64,000 nt of DNA from Dietzia natronolimnaea (GCF_039525805.1 NZ_BAAAHZ010000019.1); one strand, 5' to 3'. Positions 50,940 to 59,310 are shown, numbered from the stretch's first letter. Notes: generated from the letters alone by a model not told the origin. Translations and numbers: made by a program.

Positions 50940-52256
50940 TCAGGCCCCGGTAGCGGCGTCGCCCGCGCGCAACCCGAACACCAGCGCGGTGGCCAGTCCG
51001 CCGGCGTACGCGCGGCGATACACCCCTCCGGTGTCCGAGCCAGCGGCGAGCAGACCCGGGATCGCCGTGCCGTCGGCGCGCAGGACCGAGGTGTCGGCTC
51101 CGATCCGGATCCCGACGAACGGGAACGTCACGGCCGGGGTGGTCTCGATGATGTAGTACGGCCCGCGGTCGAGTGGGGCGAAATCGTATTCGCGGGGCGG
51201 CACGACCTTCTGGCCGGAGGCGTTGACCCGGCGGATCTCGTCCGCGATGGTGGCGCCGTCGTACCCCCACTCCTCGGGGAGGTATTCGAACTCCTCCAGC
51301 GTCTCCGCCAGGCCGCACCGCCCGCCACGCTTGGACGCCTCGGTGTACTTGTCGATCGCGACCGCACCCTCGACGTAGGAGCCGCAGATCCAGTCGCGGT
51401 AGACCCGCTCGTCGGCCACCAACAGGCCACGTGCCTCGGGCTGCTCCATGAGCGCCATCGCCGTGAGGTGGTCGCCCTGGGTCTCGTCGACGAAGCGCTT
51501 GCCGTCGAGGTTGAACAGGAGCGCATGCTCCGAGTAGTAGAGGGAGATCCCCACGTAGTCGCCGGAGTCCCGGAACGGCATCCCCGAGGGGATGAGGTGG
51601 CCGTAGAACCCGGCGTCGTCGAATCCGACCGCGGCATCGACCGATTCCGCCAGCGTCAGGCCGCCGCCGTCGCTGTTCGGGTTGGACCGGAGTGGGAACC
51701 GCGAGGCCAGCGGGTGCAGGTGCCGCTCCACCAGTTCCGCGTTGGCCTGGAATCCCCCCGTCGCCAGGAGGACTCGTCGCGCTCTGATCTCGCGGATCTC
51801 GCCGTCGTCGAACCGGACCGTCGCCCCGACCACGGCCCCGTCCTCGGTCAGCAGCTCCAGCACCTGCGCGCCGGTGTGGATCGAGTTGCCGGCCGCCTTG
51901 ATCTCGCGGGCGCACGCGTCGAGGTACTGGTTGGTGTCGAAGGCGTGGCCGATGCCGTACCGCAGGACCGGGACACCGTCCGCGCACTCCACACCGCGAC
52001 CGCGGATCCAGTCGAGCCCGGCGGCGAAGTCGTCGACGACGGCGTTCCGGAGGTCCTCGTCCCCATGGGGGTTGATCTCCGCCATGACCTGCCGGGTGGG
52101 GGCGGTCCAGGCATATCCTGCGAAGCGCGCGGATCCACCGATCTCGCCCCCCTTCTCCACCACCGCGACGCGGGCACCGCGTTCGGTTGCACGCGCGGCA
52201 GCGGTGAGACCGGCCATACCGGCACCGATGACGAGAAGATCGACGGCGTTCTGCAT
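50940..52256 (-). CDS. FAD-dependent oxidoreductase (fumarate-reductase/KstD-like flavoprotein)
   Basis: A 438-residue FAD_binding_2 protein. IGAGMAGLTAAARATERGARVAVVEKG-type dinucleotide fold at the N-terminus (GxGxxG ~10-15), GGSARFAGYAW, LLATGGFQAN near 155 and C-terminal AAGSDTGGVYRRAYAGGLAT. Relatives include tricarballylate dehydrogenase, urocanate reductase and 3-ketosteroid dehydrogenases, which add or remove hydrogens next to a carbonyl or carboxyl. It leads a four-gene redox operon. ATG at 52256 follows GGGAG. Confidence 0.88.
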   Translation of the reverse strand: MQNAVDLLVIGAGMAGLTAAARATERGARVAVVEKGGEIGGSARFAGYAWTAPTRQVMAEINPHGDEDLRNAVVDDFAAGLDWIRGRGVECADGVPVLRYGIGHAFDTNQYLDACAREIKAAGNSIHTGAQVLELLTEDGAVVGATVRFDDGEIREIRARRVLLATGGFQANAELVERHLHPLASRFPLRSNPNSDGGGLTLAESVDAAVGFDDAGFYGHLIPSGMPFRDSGDYVGISLYYSEHALLFNLDGKRFVDETQGDHLTAMALMEQPEARGLLVADERVYRDWICGSYVEGAVAIDKYTEASKRGGRCGLAETLEEFEYLPEEWGYDGATIADEIRRVNASGQKVVPPREYDFAPLDRGPYYIIETTPAVTFPFVGIRIGADTSVLRADGTAIPGLLAAGSDTGGVYRRAYAGGLATALVFGLRAGDAATGA

Positions 52257-52307
52257 TCGTGGCTCCCGTAGGGGTTCGGTTGCTGTGATGTGTCCCACCC
52301 TAGCACT

Positions 52308-52325
52308 CTAACTGAAGTCAGTTCA
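52308..52325. promoter_or_regulatory. Block D operator, site 6 (redox operon)
   Basis: CTAACTGAAGTCAGTTCA matches 15 of 18 positions of the consensus. Its AACTGAAGTCAGTT core is palindromic except at the centre. It is 51 bases upstream of the FAD oxidoreductase gene. Confidence 0.7.
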
Positions 52326-52334
52326 CCTATTGAG

Positions 52335-54047
52335 TCATTTGCCGCCTCGCCACCACCGCCACCGCCGCCGCTGTCGCCACTGTTGCCGACTCCGGGGAGG
52401 TCGCGTCCCCTCGCGCCCCACCCGCGGCCCCTCGACGGCTCCGGCCAGCAATGTCTCCACACGGTGGCGCAGTCGGGTCTCCGGAACGGTGAGGCGCCGG
52501 TGTTCCTGCTCGACGAACTCGTCCGCGCTGCCGACCCGGTATGACTCGACGAACAGTTCCGGCTCTGCGGCCGGGTTCTCGAGCCGCCAGTCCCGACCCC
52601 CGAGCCTGAGTCGGGACCTCCGGAGGCTGCGCATCGCCGTGAGGAATTCCTGCCGACGATCCTCCGGCACGCGGTACTTGTAGCGGATCAGGACGGGGCC
52701 GGCGCCGGTTCCAGTGCCGGTGCCGGAGCCGGTGCCGGTGCCCCCGACCGACCCCTCGGTGGTGGACCCCCCCGGCCCCGCCAGGGGCCCACCGAGTTCG
52801 GAGACCAGGACCGGTTCGATCCCCGTCTCGGCCCCCAGGCCGACGACAAGCAGGGAGACGCAGCTGAGCATCATGAACCCCGCGGCCACCAGGAGCGCGG
52901 TCTGCAGCCCCGCGACATCGGTCACGGCCCCCCACAAGAGCGAACCGACGGCCTGGGTCCCCTGGAACATCAGAAGGATGAACGCGATCAGCCGGGGCCG
53001 GACCCAGTCGGGGAAGAACTGGTGCCCCATCGACATCCAGGTGCTCTGCACACTCACCCACGCCGCACCCGCGAAGAGCATGGCGCCCGAGACCACCGCC
53101 GCCGAGGTCGAGAGCGCCAGCACCGCCAGGGCCGAGGCGTAGACGAACGCCCCGCACGCCGCGAACACCGTGACCTTGAGCCGTCTGCGCAGACCCCCGA
53201 ATCCCACGACCGCCACGACCGCTCCGGCGCCGATCAGCGCCATGAGCGCACCGAAGCCGTCCGCCCCCATCCCGAGCCGGTCGTGCACTGCCAACGAGAT
53301 GAGCGCCCACAGCGCACTCGACGGGACACCGAAGAGGAAGAGCTGGAACAACAGCCGCGTGGTCCACGCCGAATTGGCCACGAACCGCACCGCGCCGGAG
53401 ATCTCGGGGATGATCGCCCGCCGCGGCGCGGTCCGGTCCGGCGACCGCCGTTCCATCCGCCACAGTGTGAGCGCGCACCCCACCGAGAGGACGGCGACCA
53501 CCGCGAACGCCCATTCCGCGCCGGCGAATCCCAACCCGAGGCCCGCGAGGAGCGGGCCGAGCGACCGGGCGAGGTTGAACACCGCGCCGTCGACCAGTGC
53601 CGCGGTGGGGATCATCCGCCGGTCCACGGTCTCCGGGAGGAGTGACTGCCAGGAGACCCCCACCACGACCAGGGCGGTTCCGACCAGGACGACGGACAGG
53701 ATCATCGGGAGCGCACCGTCGGCTCCCGTCGCGGTCAGCACGGTGGCGGCCACCGCCGCCAGAGCAGACATCGTGGTGGCCAGCGCCATCATCTTCTTGC
53801 GCGAGGCGTACCCCGCCACAACCCCGACGGGCAACGAGAGCACCAGGAACGGCACCGCCATGGCGGCGGGCGCGAGCGAGATCACGGACGCGGACTCGCC
53901 TCGTTCGGTGAGCACCCACTGGACGGACACGACGTGGATCCACACGGCCACCGCGTTGGCGAGCTGGACCGCCAGCAGTGCCCGGAACGCCCGCTCGCGT
54001 CGGAGGGAGAACGCCCTGGGTCCGTCCGCGCCCGTCCCCGTGCTCAC
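52335..54047 (-). CDS. MFS_3-type exporter with C-terminal soluble domain
   Basis: About 570 residues from the GTG at 54047 (GTGA overlap with the nitroreductase stop). Residues ~10-420 form 10-12 membrane helices resembling the EntS-like MFS_3 family, including a 'LPETVDRRMIPTAALVDG' segment. A Gly/Thr repeat linker follows, encoded by GTGCCG-type hexamers near 52699-52745. The C-terminal domain (~460-550) resembles ferredoxin-like ABM folds (LIRYKYRVPEDRRQEFLTAM). The tail is very Arg/Trp-rich. Probably an efflux pump for a pathway compound. Confidence 0.85.
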   Translation of the reverse strand: MSTGTGADGPRAFSLRRERAFRALLAVQLANAVAVWIHVVSVQWVLTERGESASVISLAPAAMAVPFLVLSLPVGVVAGYASRKKMMALATTMSALAAVAATVLTATGADGALPMILSVVLVGTALVVVGVSWQSLLPETVDRRMIPTAALVDGAVFNLARSLGPLLAGLGLGFAGAEWAFAVVAVLSVGCALTLWRMERRSPDRTAPRRAIIPEISGAVRFVANSAWTTRLLFQLFLFGVPSSALWALISLAVHDRLGMGADGFGALMALIGAGAVVAVVGFGGLRRRLKVTVFAACGAFVYASALAVLALSTSAAVVSGAMLFAGAAWVSVQSTWMSMGHQFFPDWVRPRLIAFILLMFQGTQAVGSLLWGAVTDVAGLQTALLVAAGFMMLSCVSLLVVGLGAETGIEPVLVSELGGPLAGPGGSTTEGSVGGTGTGSGTGTGTGAGPVLIRYKYRVPEDRRQEFLTAMRSLRRSRLRLGGRDWRLENPAAEPELFVESYRVGSADEFVEQEHRRLTVPETRLRHRVETLLAGAVEGPRVGREGTRPPRSRQQWRQRRRWRWWRGGK

Positions 54048-54739
54048 CACCGGTCCCAGTGGATGAACTCCTCCGCCGGTGGCCGCCACGCGGGGCGGAA
54101 GGTGGTGCCGGTGTAGTGGGCGACGGGAATCATGCAGACCTGCTCGACCTCGGCCGAGTCGATTCCCACGATCTCGGCGACCTCGTCCTCGCGGCCGAGT
54201 GTCATCCCGGTCCAGCAGGTCCCCAACCCGCGTAGCCGCGCGGCGAGCATGAAGTTCCACACGGTCGGGTACACGGTCGCGAGCCGGTGCTTGGCAGTGA
54301 GGACGTCGCCCTCGGCCAGTCGGGGGGTCAGGCACGGGATGACGATCACCGGCACCCGGGACATGACGGCGGCGAGATGCTCGGCCGAGTCCCTGGTCCG
54401 CCGACTCTGTGCGGCGTGCCGGGGGTCGGAGTCCACCCGGTTGAACAATCCCACGTCACTGGCGCGGTAGAAGCTGTCGAACTCCTCGCGGTAGATCCGG
54501 CCGAGCCGGTCGATGCGGCCAGGGTCGCGCACGATCACGAACTCCGTGCGCATGAGGTTGGAGCCCTGCGGCGCCTGGAGGGCGTCGGCCACGCACTCCT
54601 CCAGCAGCAAGGGGTCCACCTCGCGTTCGAGGTCGAGTCGCCGACGCACGGCGCGCGTGGTGGTGATCAACTCGTGTGCGCCGAGGGGTTCGGGCGCGGT
54701 CGGATCCGTGTGCGCGGCCGGAGTGGGGGATTCGGACAT
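54044..54739 (-). CDS. Nitroreductase family protein
   Basis: A 231-residue FMN-dependent protein. TTRAVRRRLD near 27 is the typical FMN-phosphate contact. ALQAPQGSNLMRTEFVIVRD and the AARLRGLGTCWTG helix near 172 complete the family pattern. Such enzymes reduce nitro groups, quinones, enones or flavins with NAD(P)H. Here it lies between an ACAD and an MFS gene in one operon, so a role in reducing an unsaturated intermediate is plausible. It starts 12 bases after the ACAD stop. Confidence 0.87.
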   Translation of the reverse strand: MSESPTPAAHTDPTAPEPLGAHELITTTRAVRRRLDLEREVDPLLLEECVADALQAPQGSNLMRTEFVIVRDPGRIDRLGRIYREEFDSFYRASDVGLFNRVDSDPRHAAQSRRTRDSAEHLAAVMSRVPVIVIPCLTPRLAEGDVLTAKHRLATVYPTVWNFMLAARLRGLGTCWTGMTLGREDEVAEIVGIDSAEVEQVCMIPVAHYTGTTFRPAWRPPAEEFIHWDRW

Positions 54740-54751
54740 CTGCCTCGCCCC

Positions 54752-55891
54752 CTAGACCCCGACGAGGTCGGCGATAGACCGCCGGGCCTCCCGGCCACCC
54801 CCGAACGCACCCTCGTCCCCGAGGGCGCGGCGCAGGTAGAAGTGGGCGGAGTGCTCCCACGTGAAGCCGATCCCGCCGTGCAGCTGGATCGCCTCATAGG
54901 CACTGGCGGTCACGACATCCGCACAGACCGCGGACGCGACCGCCACGGCCAGGTCGGCGTCGCTCGCGTCCTCCTGGTCGAGTACGGCGAGGGCGTACAT
55001 CGCCGCGGACCGGGCCCGCTCGCGGCCGACCAGCATGTCGGCGAGGCGGTGCTTGATGGCCTGGAACGACCCTATCGAGCGTCCGAACTGATGTCGCTGG
55101 CTGACGTAGGCGACCGTGTCGTCCAACAACCGAGCGGCGATCCCCGCGTGCTCGGCGGCGAGTGCCGCGCCCGTGATCAGGCGCAGCTCGCGCACCACGT
55201 CCACGAACCGTGCCGCACCGACGAGAATCCGCGCGGGCGAGTCCGCGAGATGCACGTCCGCGCGACGCCGGGTGAGATCGACGACCTCCCGGGACTGGCG
55301 TTCCGCACCGGCGAGGTCCACGATCACGAGCACCCGCTCACCGCCGGAGGACGCGACCACGACGAGGGAGTCGACCGCCTGCCCCCAGAGGACGCCCTCG
55401 ACGATCCCGTTGACGACGGGACCGGCTCCGCTCGTCGCCGCGGTGTCCGCCGACATGGTGACCTCGCTGTCGAGGGACACCCCGATCGTCCGGCTCCCCT
55501 CCATGACCGCTCCGAGGAGATCGGTCACGGATCCCGCGTCGTCGGCTCGGACCAGCGCCTGCCCGGCGACCACAGCACTGACCAGGATCGGCTCCGGCAG
55601 CAGCGCGGCCCCCGTCTCCTCGAGGACCACGCCCAGGTCTGCGAACCCGAAGCCGTGACCCCCGAGCGCCTCGGGCACTGCGAGCGCGGCGACCTGCAGC
55701 TCCTCGTTGAGCGTGCGCCACCGGGCATCCGAGTACCCCAGATCGGAGTCGATCGACTGGCGGACCCCCTCGTGGGTGCCGTGCCGGGCCACGAACTGGG
55801 ACACCACCGCGCGCAGCTCGTCACGCTCCGGGGTCGGCAGGATGATCGACGGGTCGGCCTCGGGTCGTGCCGTCCGTGTCTGCTGGGTCAC
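54752..55891 (-). CDS. Short acyl-CoA dehydrogenase, FadE27-like beta-type subunit
   Basis: A 379-residue ACAD from the GTG at 55889-55891 (GGAGAGG upstream). The N- and C-terminal helical regions are recognisable (YVSQRHQFGRSIGSFQAIKH near 285; IQLHGGIGFTWEHSAHFYLRR near 346). The middle region is divergent, with no standard TEP.GGSD motif. The EGT-type catalytic Glu is absent (ALGDEGAFGGG). In steroid degraders such subunits pair with a FadE26-like partner, here plausibly the 38012 protein. It heads the ACAD-nitroreductase-MFS operon. Confidence 0.85.
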   Translation of the reverse strand: MTQQTRTARPEADPSIILPTPERDELRAVVSQFVARHGTHEGVRQSIDSDLGYSDARWRTLNEELQVAALAVPEALGGHGFGFADLGVVLEETGAALLPEPILVSAVVAGQALVRADDAGSVTDLLGAVMEGSRTIGVSLDSEVTMSADTAATSGAGPVVNGIVEGVLWGQAVDSLVVVASSGGERVLVIVDLAGAERQSREVVDLTRRRADVHLADSPARILVGAARFVDVVRELRLITGAALAAEHAGIAARLLDDTVAYVSQRHQFGRSIGSFQAIKHRLADMLVGRERARSAAMYALAVLDQEDASDADLAVAVASAVCADVVTASAYEAIQLHGGIGFTWEHSAHFYLRRALGDEGAFGGGREARRSIADLVGV

Positions 55892-55921
55892 GGGATGTCC
55901 TCTCCTCCACTGAACCTGAGT

Positions 55922-55939
55922 TGAGTTCAATTCAGAACA
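55922..55939. promoter_or_regulatory. Block D operator, site 7
   Basis: TGAGTTCAATTCAGAACA matches 13 of 18 positions, with the AATTCAG core intact. It lies 30 bases upstream of the short ACAD gene, in the divergent gap with the SnoaL genes. Confidence 0.5.
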
Positions 55940-55990
55940 TGACAACACAGTGAGGCGGATCACGCAAGCTCTTGATCTCCGGTCCGCCAC

Positions 55991-56008
55991 TAAACTAAGT
56001 TCGATTCA
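55991..56008. promoter_or_regulatory. Block D operator, site 8, overlapping a -10-like element
   Basis: TAAACTAAGTTCGATTCA matches 13 of 18 positions. Its first six bases, TAAACT, are a good -10 hexamer placed 11 bases before the ATG at 56008. The SnoaL gene has no ribosome-binding site, so a nearly leaderless message that can be blocked by a bound repressor is likely. Confidence 0.5.
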
Positions 56009-56457
56009 TGACTGCGCCCGATTCTCCTGTGCCCGCTTCCGCCGCACCAGGTTCCACTCTGTCCGACTCCACCCTCGTCACGTATTACTCCCGGGTGGAC
56101 TCGGGCTACCTCGAGGCCGGCCTCGCCCTGCTGTCGCCGGACGTGAACTTCGCGATCCTCCTTCCGGGCTCCGCCGTCCGCGGGACGGACCGTGACGGAG
56201 TCCGTCGATACCTCGAGGGGCGGGGCCCCGTCGACAGGCGCCACGTCCCCACCCATGCCACCCGCACCGGCGAGCTCGAATTCGTCTACGGCGCCGTGGT
56301 CGAGGACGGAGTCACGATCACCGGCCACTTCCTCGCGTCCGCCCGGATCGACGACGACGGACTGATCACCGGCTACCAGGTCGCGTTCGACCCGGAGCTC
56401 GGCCTGGCCTCCCCGACTCTCGCCCCCACCGACCCGGCCTCCCCCACCCACGACTGA
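56008..56457 (+). CDS. SnoaL/NTF2-fold protein 1
   Basis: A 149-residue protein of the NTF2-like superfamily. After a Ser/Pro-rich leader (~1-18) come helix YYSRVDSGYLEAGLALLSPDV (written in part as YYSRVDSGYLEAG), strand NFAILLPG, the RGTDRDGVRRYLEGRGP helix and RRHVPTHA, with His78 facing the expected cavity. NTF2-fold enzymes include ketosteroid isomerase, limonene-epoxide hydrolase and the BaiE dehydratase. The catalytic role cannot be fixed. It precedes a second SnoaL-fold gene by 14 bases. Confidence 0.8.
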   Translation: MTAPDSPVPASAAPGSTLSDSTLVTYYSRVDSGYLEAGLALLSPDVNFAILLPGSAVRGTDRDGVRRYLEGRGPVDRRHVPTHATRTGELEFVYGAVVEDGVTITGHFLASARIDDDGLITGYQVAFDPELGLASPTLAPTDPASPTHD

Positions 56458-56471
56458 CATCGGAGCACCAC

Positions 56472-56840
56472 ATGACCACCAGCACCCCGCTACTGCACGC
56501 CTGGTTCGAGATCATGGACTCGGATGATCCCGACAGGGTCCTCGACCACATCACCGACGATTTCCAGCTGTCCATCCTCTTCTCCGCGGGAGAGTCGGCG
56601 GCGGAGTTCGACGGTGACCGCGCCGGGCTCGAGGTCTACCTCGCCCAGCGCGAGAAGAGCGTCCTGACGCACCACATCCTGAGCGGGACCCGCGTCGGGG
56701 ACACCGAACTCTGCCTGGGCGAGACCCGGCGCGACGGCGAGTTCGAGGCCAGCTTCAACGCCAGCGCGCAGCTCACGGCGGAGGACACGGTCCGTCGCCT
56801 GCTCATCTGCCGCACCCCGCGGGTCCGCTTCACGGACTGA
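56472..56840 (+). CDS. SnoaL/NTF2-fold protein 2
   Basis: A 122-residue NTF2-like protein, weakly similar to its neighbour. LLHAWFEIMDSDDPDRVLDHI is the first helix region, DDFQLSILFSAG a strand and LEVYLAQREKS the third helix, followed by HHILSGTRVGD. The GAGCACC before the ATG at 56472 is a poor ribosome-binding site, so translational coupling to the first gene is likely. The pair could form a heterodimer or act on successive intermediates. It is followed by a hairpin terminator. Confidence 0.75.
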   Translation: MTTSTPLLHAWFEIMDSDDPDRVLDHITDDFQLSILFSAGESAAEFDGDRAGLEVYLAQREKSVLTHHILSGTRVGDTELCLGETRRDGEFEASFNASAQLTAEDTVRRLLICRTPRVRFTD

Positions 56841-56869
56841 GCCGGAACTCGCGTCTCCCCGGAATCGCA

Positions 56870-56900
56870 GAAACCCCCGCAGCGTCACTGCGGGGGTTTC
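56870..56900. terminator. Hairpin terminator between SnoaL 2 and glyA
   Basis: A 13-bp perfect stem (GAAACCCCCGCAG, 56870-56882, with 56888-56900) and 5-base loop, followed by TTCTTCC. It closes the SnoaL unit and, read the other way, glyA. It marks the right edge of the catabolic block. Confidence 0.88.
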
Positions 56901-56919
56901 TTCCGTCGTGGCCGGGTTC

Positions 56920-58224
56920 TCAGCCCAGGATCGTCCAGTCCTCGAGTCCCTCGTACAGCGGCTTCGACGCGGCCAGCGCGGACACCCGACCACGCAGGGC
57001 GGTGATGTCGGCACCCGTCCCCGCCGCGAGGGCGGTGCCGATGATGTCCGCGACCTCGCGGAAGTCCTCGGCCCCGAAGCCGCGCGTGGCCAGCGCGGGC
57101 GTACCGATACGCAGACCGGAGGTCACCATGGGCGGACGGGGGTCGAACGGCACGGCGTTGCGGTTGACGGTGATGCCGACCTCGTGGAGGAGGTCCTCGG
57201 CCTGCTGGCCGTCGAGATCGGACTCGCGCAGGTCCACCAGCACCAGGTGCACGTCGGTCCCGCCGGTGAGGACGGAGACCCCCGCGTCCGTGCAGTCCTG
57301 CTCGGTCAGACGCTCGGCGAGGATCTTGGCGCCCTCGATCGTCCGATGCTGGCGCTCGCGGAACTGCTCGGTACCGGCGATCTTCATGGCGGTGGCCTTG
57401 GCGGCGATCGCGTGCATGAGCGGCCCGCCCTGTTGACCGGGGAACACCGACGAGTTGAGCTTCTTGAACAGCTCGAGGTCGTTGGTGAGGATCATGCCCG
57501 AGCGCGGCCCGCCCAGGGTCTTGTGGACCGTGGTGGAGACGACGTCGGCGTGCGGAACGGGGCTCGGGTGCAGGCCCGCGGCCACCAGGCCGGCGAAGTG
57601 CGCCATGTCCACCCAGAGCTTGGCGCCGACCTCGTCGGCGATCTCCCGGAACTTCGCGAAGTCCAGGGTCCGCGGGTAGGCCGACCAGCCGGCGATGATC
57701 ACGTCCGGCTTCTCCGCCAGCGCCATCTCGCGGACGGTGTCCATGTTGACCTGCATGGTCTCCGGGTCCACTTCGTAGGCGGCGACCTCGTACAGCTGGC
57801 CGGAGAAGTTGAGCTTCATGCCGTGGGTGAGGTGACCGCCGTGTGCCAGGGACAGGCCCATGATCTTGGAGCCCGGCGTCGCGAGCGCCATGAGCACCGC
57901 GGCGTTGGCCTGGGCGCCGGCGTGCGGCTGGACGTTCGCGTACTTGGCGCCGAAGACCTCCTTGGCGCGGTCCCGCGCGAGGTTCTCCACCACGTCGACG
58001 TGCTCACACCCGCCGTAGTAGCGACGCCCCGGGTAGCCCTCGGCGTACTTGTTGGTGAGCACCGATCCCTGAGCCTGCAACACCGAGCGCGGCACGAAGT
58101 TCTCGGACGCGATCATCTCCAACGTGTCGCGCTGACGCGCCAGCTCGCCGGCCATCGCCTCGGCGACCTCCGGGTCCAACTCGGACAGGGAGGCGGTGAA
58201 CACATCGGTGTTCGGGTCGGTCAT
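56920..58224 (-). CDS. glyA: Serine hydroxymethyltransferase
   Basis: A 434-residue PLP enzyme interconverting serine and glycine with transfer of a one-carbon unit to tetrahydrofolate. The PLP Lys235 is in VVSTTVHKTLGGPRSG. LEMIASENFVP near 35 and the EGYPGRRYYGGCEHVD substrate loop near 63 are intact. GAGGAG precedes the ATG at 58224. It is convergent with the SnoaL pair and divergent from coaA, the latter arrangement as in mycobacteria. Confidence 0.97.
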   Translation of the reverse strand: MTDPNTDVFTASLSELDPEVAEAMAGELARQRDTLEMIASENFVPRSVLQAQGSVLTNKYAEGYPGRRYYGGCEHVDVVENLARDRAKEVFGAKYANVQPHAGAQANAAVLMALATPGSKIMGLSLAHGGHLTHGMKLNFSGQLYEVAAYEVDPETMQVNMDTVREMALAEKPDVIIAGWSAYPRTLDFAKFREIADEVGAKLWVDMAHFAGLVAAGLHPSPVPHADVVSTTVHKTLGGPRSGMILTNDLELFKKLNSSVFPGQQGGPLMHAIAAKATAMKIAGTEQFRERQHRTIEGAKILAERLTEQDCTDAGVSVLTGGTDVHLVLVDLRESDLDGQQAEDLLHEVGITVNRNAVPFDPRPPMVTSGLRIGTPALATRGFGAEDFREVADIIGTALAAGTGADITALRGRVSALAASKPLYEGLEDWTILG

Positions 58225-58360
58225 CGTTGCTCCTCGCGCGTGGGCTTCTCACTTCGTACGAATCGTGTCGGGGCCACGGCTCGTCTCGTCGTCGTCGTCA
58301 GTCTAGTGCCAGGGCACCTGGAGGCCTCTCCCCCGTGGGCACCTGACACAATCAGCAATC

Positions 58361-59293
58361 GTGAGCAGACATGCCGGCGACTACACGCCGTACGTGGAGT
58401 TCGACCGCCGGAGTTGGCGTCGGTTGCGGCGAGCCATGCCGATGGTGCTCACCGAACAGGACCTCGAGGGACTGCGCGGTCTGGGCGAACACCTGGACCT
58501 GGACGAGATCGCGGAGATCTACCTGCCGCTCAGCCGGCTCATCCACCTCCAGGTATCGGCCCGCCAGCGCCTGTTCCAGTCCACCAACCTGTTCCTCGGT
58601 GAGACCGTGGACGCCCCCATGCCGTTCGTGATCGGGGTGGCCGGCTCGGTGGCGGTGGGCAAGTCCACCTCCGCCCGTGTGTTGCGCGCGCTGCTGACCC
58701 GCTGGGACTCCCACCCCCGGGTGGACCTGATCACCACCGACGGCTTCCTCTACCCCAACCGCGAACTCCAGCGGCGCCAACTCATGCACCGCAAGGGCTA
58801 CCCCGAGTCCTACGACCGGCGCGCGCTGTTGAGGTTCGTCACCGAGGTCAAGTCCGGTGCCCCGGTCGTCCGCGCGCCCGTGTACTCGCACACCAAGTAC
58901 GACATCGTCCCCGACGAGTTCATCGAGGTCCAGCGCCCGGACATCCTCATCGTCGAGGGCCTGAACGTCCTGCAGACGGGCCCCCGACTGATGGTCTCGG
59001 ACCTGTTCGACTTCTCGCTCTATGTGGACGCGAAGATCGAGGACATCGAGAAGTGGTACGTCGAGCGGTTCCTGGAACTGCGCAGCACGTCGTTCTCCAA
59101 CCCCAACTCCCACTTCGCGCACTACGCAGACCTGTCCGACCAAGCGGCACGGTTGGCGGCGCGCGAGATCTGGACCTCGATCAACCGGCCGAACCTCGTG
59201 GAGAACATCCTGCCCACACGGCCGCGGGCGACGCTGGTGCTGCGGAAGAACTCCGATCACTCCATCCAGCGGCTGCGCCTGCGCAAGATCTGA
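58361..59293 (+). CDS. coaA: Pantothenate kinase type I
   Basis: A 310-residue kinase catalysing the first committed step of CoA synthesis. P-loop GVAGSVAVGKST (Lys101), DLITTDGFLYPN near 125, the MHRKGYPESYD segment and VYSHTKYDIVPDE are all standard. The start is GTG at 58361 with no evident ribosome-binding site; ACACAAT lies about 11 bases upstream, so a leaderless transcript is possible. A high CoA demand from the adjacent catabolic block is an interesting coincidence, but the locus is ancestral. Confidence 0.96.
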   Translation: MSRHAGDYTPYVEFDRRSWRRLRRAMPMVLTEQDLEGLRGLGEHLDLDEIAEIYLPLSRLIHLQVSARQRLFQSTNLFLGETVDAPMPFVIGVAGSVAVGKSTSARVLRALLTRWDSHPRVDLITTDGFLYPNRELQRRQLMHRKGYPESYDRRALLRFVTEVKSGAPVVRAPVYSHTKYDIVPDEFIEVQRPDILIVEGLNVLQTGPRLMVSDLFDFSLYVDAKIEDIEKWYVERFLELRSTSFSNPNSHFAHYADLSDQAARLAAREIWTSINRPNLVENILPTRPRATLVLRKNSDHSIQRLRLRKI

Positions 59294-59310
59294 GGCGCTC
59301 CCCGGCTCGA

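Noticed and set aside
48946..51987. 1013-residue minus-strand frame extending the OYE-type reductase
   Set aside because: The extra N-terminal part is a frame-shifted reading of the FAD oxidoreductase gene. The barrel begins at the GTG at 50889.
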